Shown here: positions 61,238-64,000 of the stretch, one piece after another
Layout of the letters: each line of letters opens with the position of its first letter
How positions within the stretch are numbered: the first letter of the stretch is position 1
Source of the DNA: Streptomyces sp. NBC_01428
Lineage (GTDB): Bacteria > Actinomycetota > Actinomycetes > Streptomycetales > Streptomycetaceae
Direction: 5' to 3'
Assembly: GCF_036231965.1 (NCBI RefSeq)
Contig: NZ_CP109499.1
Location: 4,526,001 to 4,590,000 of the forward strand
Length of the DNA stretch: 64,000 nt
Position numbers and translations under genes: made by a program
Notes under the pieces: generated by a model
Database searches by the model: none
What the model saw: only the letters and a program-made list of their open reading frames with translations
Told to the model about the DNA's origin: nothing

Positions 61238-61263
61238 GTCGTGTCCAGGACACCGGACACGAC
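61238..61263. terminator. Terminator between convergent genes
   Basis: GTCGTGTCC (61238-61246) pairs with GGACACGAC (61255-61263), 8-nt loop, before the XRE-TPR gene end. The rest of 61019-61280 shows nothing clear. Confidence 0.65.
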
Positions 61264-61280
61264 CCCGCCGGTCGTCGCCG

Positions 61281-62624
61281 TCAGAGCGGGGGCTGCGCCG
61301 GGGCCGGGCCCAGGGTCGTGGTGCCGGGGGCCGTGCGGTGGCCGAGGCCGGTGCGGTAGGCGTCCAGGGCCGCCTCCACGCGGCCGGTACGGCGCAGCAG
61401 GTCGCCCAGCAGCCGGCACAGGTCGGCCAGGTCGCCGGCCGCGCCCGCCCGTTCCAGGAGGCTCATCGCCCGGACGTAGTGCTCCTCCGCGGCCTCCGTG
61501 TCCCGGGCGTCCTCCGCGATGATGCCGAGCAGCCGGTGCGCGGCGGCGGAGTGGATGGCACCCCGCTCGGAACTCAGGTCCCCGAGCACCTGGCGCAGCA
61601 GCGTGCCCGCCTCGTCGGACTTGCCCCGGCGGTGCAGCACGTCGGCCAGCTCCACCGCGACCTGGCTGGTGTAGAGCGCGGCCCGCTTGGCCGAGAGCAT
61701 GGCCTGCGCCTCGCGCAACTCCGTCTCCGCGCGCTCCAGTTCACCGTTCTGCGCGTACAGGTACCCGCGCATCCAGTGACAGTTGGCGAGTTCGGTGCGG
61801 ATCTGGAGCTGCCGGTAGAGCTCGGCGGCCTTGCCGAGGGACACGTCGGCCTCGGCGATCCGCCCCTCGGCGATCATCGTCCGCGCCACCGACCGGTGCA
61901 TGCGCGCCACCAGGGCCGGATCGCCGACCTGCGGCGCGAGGGCGAGGGCGAACTCGGCGGCCTGCGCGGCCCGGGCGTGCGCGCCCATGTCCATGTAGGG
62001 CGCTATGACGCCCGTGTAGAGGAGGAGGAGGGCGTCGGGGTCGTGCAGGCCGGTCCGGTTCAGCTCGTCGAGCGTGGACTCGAACAGGTAGCAGGCGTAC
62101 CGGAGTTCACCGGCGAGATAGTGGGAGGTCGCCCGGCCGCGCACCGCCGGCACCCGCTGCGGCAGCGGGGCGTCGCCGAGCCGCTGCTCCGACTCCTCGA
62201 AGCGCCGGCGCGCCGTCTCCAGGTCCCCGGTGTCCAGGGCGCATTCGCCGAGCCCGAGCAGCGCCGCCGCCTCCTCGGCCGCCAGCCCGTGCGTGACCGC
62301 CTCCGCGAGCAGCGCGGTGTACGCCTCGGCGGCGACCTCGGCCTCTCCGGTGGCGAGCGTGCGCTGCGCGTCGGTCAGCCGCAGCCGCAGGTCGGTGGCG
62401 AGGTGGGCGGGGCGCCCGGTCGCCAGCTCCTCGTAGGCGATCCCGAGCCGCTCCGCGATGTGCCGCAGTGCCGGCTCGGAGGCGCGCACGCGTCCCGCCT
62501 CCAGGGTGGAGATGTACGCCGGGGTATAGGCGGGTTCCGCCAGCTGTTTCTGCGTCAGGCCGCGCTTCGTCCGCAACTGCTGCACCCTGCGCCCGATGAT
62601 CTCCGGGCCGTCCCGCTCCGCCAT
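61281..62624 (-). CDS. XRE-type HTH regulator with tetratricopeptide (TPR) repeats
   Basis: A 447-aa protein. The N-terminal XRE helix-turn-helix reads IIGRRVQQLRTKRGLTQKQL, AEPAYTPAYISTLEAGRVRA. From about residue 75 to the end come repeated 34-residue helix pairs (for example GLGECALDTGDLETARRRFE, RMHRSVARTMIAEGRIAEAD, LYAQNGELERAETELREAQA, RRTGRVEAALDAYRTGL), a TPR superhelix. HTH plus TPR is the architecture of RRNPP regulators that bind secreted peptides. It is divergent from a tiny secreted-peptide gene across a TTAAGC array. The effector is not proved. Confidence 0.85.
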   Translation of the reverse strand: MAERDGPEIIGRRVQQLRTKRGLTQKQLAEPAYTPAYISTLEAGRVRASEPALRHIAERLGIAYEELATGRPAHLATDLRLRLTDAQRTLATGEAEVAAEAYTALLAEAVTHGLAAEEAAALLGLGECALDTGDLETARRRFEESEQRLGDAPLPQRVPAVRGRATSHYLAGELRYACYLFESTLDELNRTGLHDPDALLLLYTGVIAPYMDMGAHARAAQAAEFALALAPQVGDPALVARMHRSVARTMIAEGRIAEADVSLGKAAELYRQLQIRTELANCHWMRGYLYAQNGELERAETELREAQAMLSAKRAALYTSQVAVELADVLHRRGKSDEAGTLLRQVLGDLSSERGAIHSAAAHRLLGIIAEDARDTEAAEEHYVRAMSLLERAGAAGDLADLCRLLGDLLRRTGRVEAALDAYRTGLGHRTAPGTTTLGPAPAQPPL

Positions 62625-62627
62625 GGG

Positions 62628-62749
62628 TTAAGCATGCCATTAAGCCGAGTTAAGTCGGCCCAGCTTTTGACTATTGTCCAACTCCCTTGGCCCCCTTGCG
62701 AGGTGAGCCCGGAAGCCTCTAGGTTAAGCGGCGGATTAAGCAAGCTTAA
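62628..62749. promoter_or_regulatory. TTAAGC repeat array between XRE-TPR and peptide genes
   Basis: Cluster 1: TTAAGC at 62628-62633 and 62640-62645 and TTAAGT at 62650-62655. Cluster 2: TTAAGC at 62724-62729 and 62736-62741 plus inverted GCTTAA at 62744-62749. Spacings of 12 and 10 bp (about one helical turn) suggest cooperative binding by a dimer. The stretch is unusually AT-rich for this genome. Confidence 0.65.
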
Positions 62750-62775
62750 TACGCCGCTGTTGTTGTGAGGTCACC

Positions 62776-62937
62776 ATGCTCCGACGTATTTCCGCGCGCT
62801 ACTCCAGAGGGTTTATCGCCGCGCTCCTCGCGGTCGCCGCGCTGGTGACGGTGGCGAACGTCGGCCCGGCGAGGGCGACCGTACCGACCGGTGCCGCGCA
62901 CCCGTCCGAGCAGGGAGCCCTGCCCGCCGGACGGTGA
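62776..62937 (+). CDS. Short secreted peptide precursor
   Basis: A 53-aa protein: MLRRISARYSRGFIAALLAV, AALVTVANVGPARA is a complete signal peptide, followed by the mature 19-mer TVPTGAAHPSEQGALPAGR. GAGG lies 5 nt before the ATG and a stop follows the peptide. It starts 26 bp after the TTAAGC cluster 2 and is divergent from the XRE-TPR regulator. It could be the precursor of a signalling peptide, as in RRNPP systems, or simply a small envelope protein. Confidence 0.6.
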   Translation: MLRRISARYSRGFIAALLAVAALVTVANVGPARATVPTGAAHPSEQGALPAGR

Positions 62938-63072
62938 CCGGGCCCGCGCCGGACCCGTCGGCCCCCGCCGACCGGCTGCCGGACGGCGCCGTCCGCGCGT
63001 CCTCTCCCGCCCGGACGGCGCCCACCGCGCCGCTCCCTGCCCACGGCGGGGGGCGCGGCATACGCTGACCCG

Positions 63073-64000
63073 GTGACCTCAGCCGCAGCCCGCACCGCAC
63101 TGGACCTCACCGCCGACCTCCCGGTCCCCGACCTGGAGGACTTCTACCGGGACCTGCACCGGCATCCCGAACTCTCGCTCCAGGAACACCGCACGGCCGC
63201 CGCCCTCACGCGGCGGCTCCGCGCGTCCGGGTACGAGACGACCGAGGGCGTGGGCGGCACGGGCGTGGTCGGCGTCCTGCGCAACGGGGACGGGCCCACC
63301 GTCCTGCTGCGCGCCGACATGGACGCGCTGCCCGTTCCCGAGCAGACCGCCCTGTCGTACTCCTCGGAGACCGACGGGGTCATGCACGCCTGCGGCCACG
63401 ACCTGCACGTCACCTGGCTGGCCGGGGCCGCCGCCGCGCTCGCCGCCGGACGCGACACCTGGACCGGCACGCTCGTCCTGGTCGGACAGCCCGCCGAGGA
63501 GACGGGCGCGGGCGCGGCCCGGATGATCGGGGACGGTCTCCACGAACGCTTCCCGCGGCCGGACGTCCTGCTCGGCCAGCACGTGGCGCCCGGCCCCGCG
63601 GGCCTGTACGCGCACTCCCCGGGGCTGATCATGTCCGCCTCGACGGACATCGACATCGTGGTGCACGGCCGGGGCGGTCACGGCTCGCGCCCCGAGTCGA
63701 CCGTCGACCCGGTGGTGACGGCCGCGTACATCGTGACGCGGCTCCAGACAGTCGTCAGCCGGGAGATCGCGGCCCGTGACTCCGCCGTGCTGACGGTCGG
63801 GCGGATCGAGGCGGGCACCCGGCACAACATCATCCCGTCCGAGGCCCGGATCTCCCTCAACCTGCGGACCCAGTCGCCGGCGGTACGGGAGCGGATGATC
63901 GCCGCCGTACGGCGGGTGGCGGCCGGCGAGTGCGCCGCGGCCGGCTGCCCGAGCGAGCCCGAGGTCACCGTCGGCAACGACTTCCCCGTGACGGTCAACG
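63073..64000 (+). CDS. M20-family amidohydrolase / carboxypeptidase (partial, runs off right edge)
   Basis: The first 309 codons of a metal-dependent amidohydrolase. Visible landmarks are DFYRDLHRHPELSLQEHRTA, VLLRADMDALPVPEQTAL, VMHACGHDLHVTWLAGAAAA (metal His and Asp), LVGQPAEETGAGAARMIGDG (catalytic Glu), GQHVAPGPAGLYAHSPG and the dimerisation-domain GRGGHGSRPESTVDPVVTAA. These match hippurate/N-acyl-amino-acid hydrolases. The GTG at 63073 has TACGCT six bases upstream (leaderless type). The gene continues past the window. Confidence 0.9.
   Translation, partial: MTSAAARTALDLTADLPVPDLEDFYRDLHRHPELSLQEHRTAAALTRRLRASGYETTEGVGGTGVVGVLRNGDGPTVLLRADMDALPVPEQTALSYSSETDGVMHACGHDLHVTWLAGAAAALAAGRDTWTGTLVLVGQPAEETGAGAARMIGDGLHERFPRPDVLLGQHVAPGPAGLYAHSPGLIMSASTDIDIVVHGRGGHGSRPESTVDPVVTAAYIVTRLQTVVSREIAARDSAVLTVGRIEAGTRHNIIPSEARISLNLRTQSPAVRERMIAAVRRVAAGECAAAGCPSEPEVTVGNDFPVTVN

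Overview
The window is chromosomal DNA of a Streptomyces or very close relative. It has very high GC with G/C-rich third codon positions, the actinobacterial dnaK-grpE-dnaJ-hspR operon with HAIR operators, dcd, cold-shock/DEAD-box loci and many genes typical of the genus. I see no insertion sequence, integrase, phage or CRISPR array, so it reads as core or near-core chromosome with lineage-specific small genes and repeats.

Layout. 1-2.3 kb: start of a regulator and a sugar-binding lipoprotein. 2.2-6.6 kb: HspR-controlled chaperone operon (minus strand). 6.6-10.4 kb: a degenerate MraY/WecA-like membrane protein divergent from an EtfD-like membrane iron-sulfur oxidoreductase. 10.7-13.8 kb: two secreted FG-GAP propellers. 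13.9-16.4 kb: Yip1-like membrane protein, phosphoribosyltransferase, dcd and a zinc-ribbon protein. 16.65 kb: tRNA-Gly(CCC). 16.9-18.9 kb: polysaccharide deacetylase and a duplicated-domain lipoprotein. 19.0-24.4 kb: cold-shock protein, DEAD-box helicase, CBS-like protein, conserved small proteins and a MerR-like regulator. 24.5-35.1 kb: epimerase, two-component system, two GT-A glycosyltransferases, methyltransferase, molybdopterin oxidoreductase with membrane partners and a polytopic membrane protein, including a minisatellite built from copies of the kinase gene's 3' end. 35.2-48.1 kb: a molybdenum-themed stretch (HTH-TOBE regulator, PucR and xanthine-dehydrogenase-type enzyme, small sulfite-oxidase-like protein, modABC), with an NAD formate dehydrogenase and LysR inside it. 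48.2-54.9 kb: FkbM methyltransferase, cupin, ATPase-like anti-sigma protein, a second cold-shock/MerR pair, lipoprotein, and a TerD-nuclease-like fusion. 55.4-64 kb: secreted phosphatase, L,D-transpeptidase with a divergent ECF sigma factor and membrane partner, hydrolase/MarR pair, L7/L12-like membrane protein, an XRE-TPR regulator facing a tiny secreted peptide across a TTAAGC repeat array, and the start of an M20 amidohydrolase.

How the genes work together. modABC can import the molybdate used by the three Mo-enzyme loci. The HTH-TOBE protein is a natural molybdate sensor. HspR represses the chaperone operon through HAIR. The two cold-shock genes share a nearly identical promoter/leader block and lie near paralogous MerR-like genes, suggesting duplicated regulatory modules. 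The XRE-TPR/peptide pair is the best candidate for an undescribed signalling system. A recurrent layout, a TANNNT hexamer 6-8 nt before the start codon with no Shine-Dalgarno, suggests that at least fourteen genes here are translated from leaderless mRNAs.
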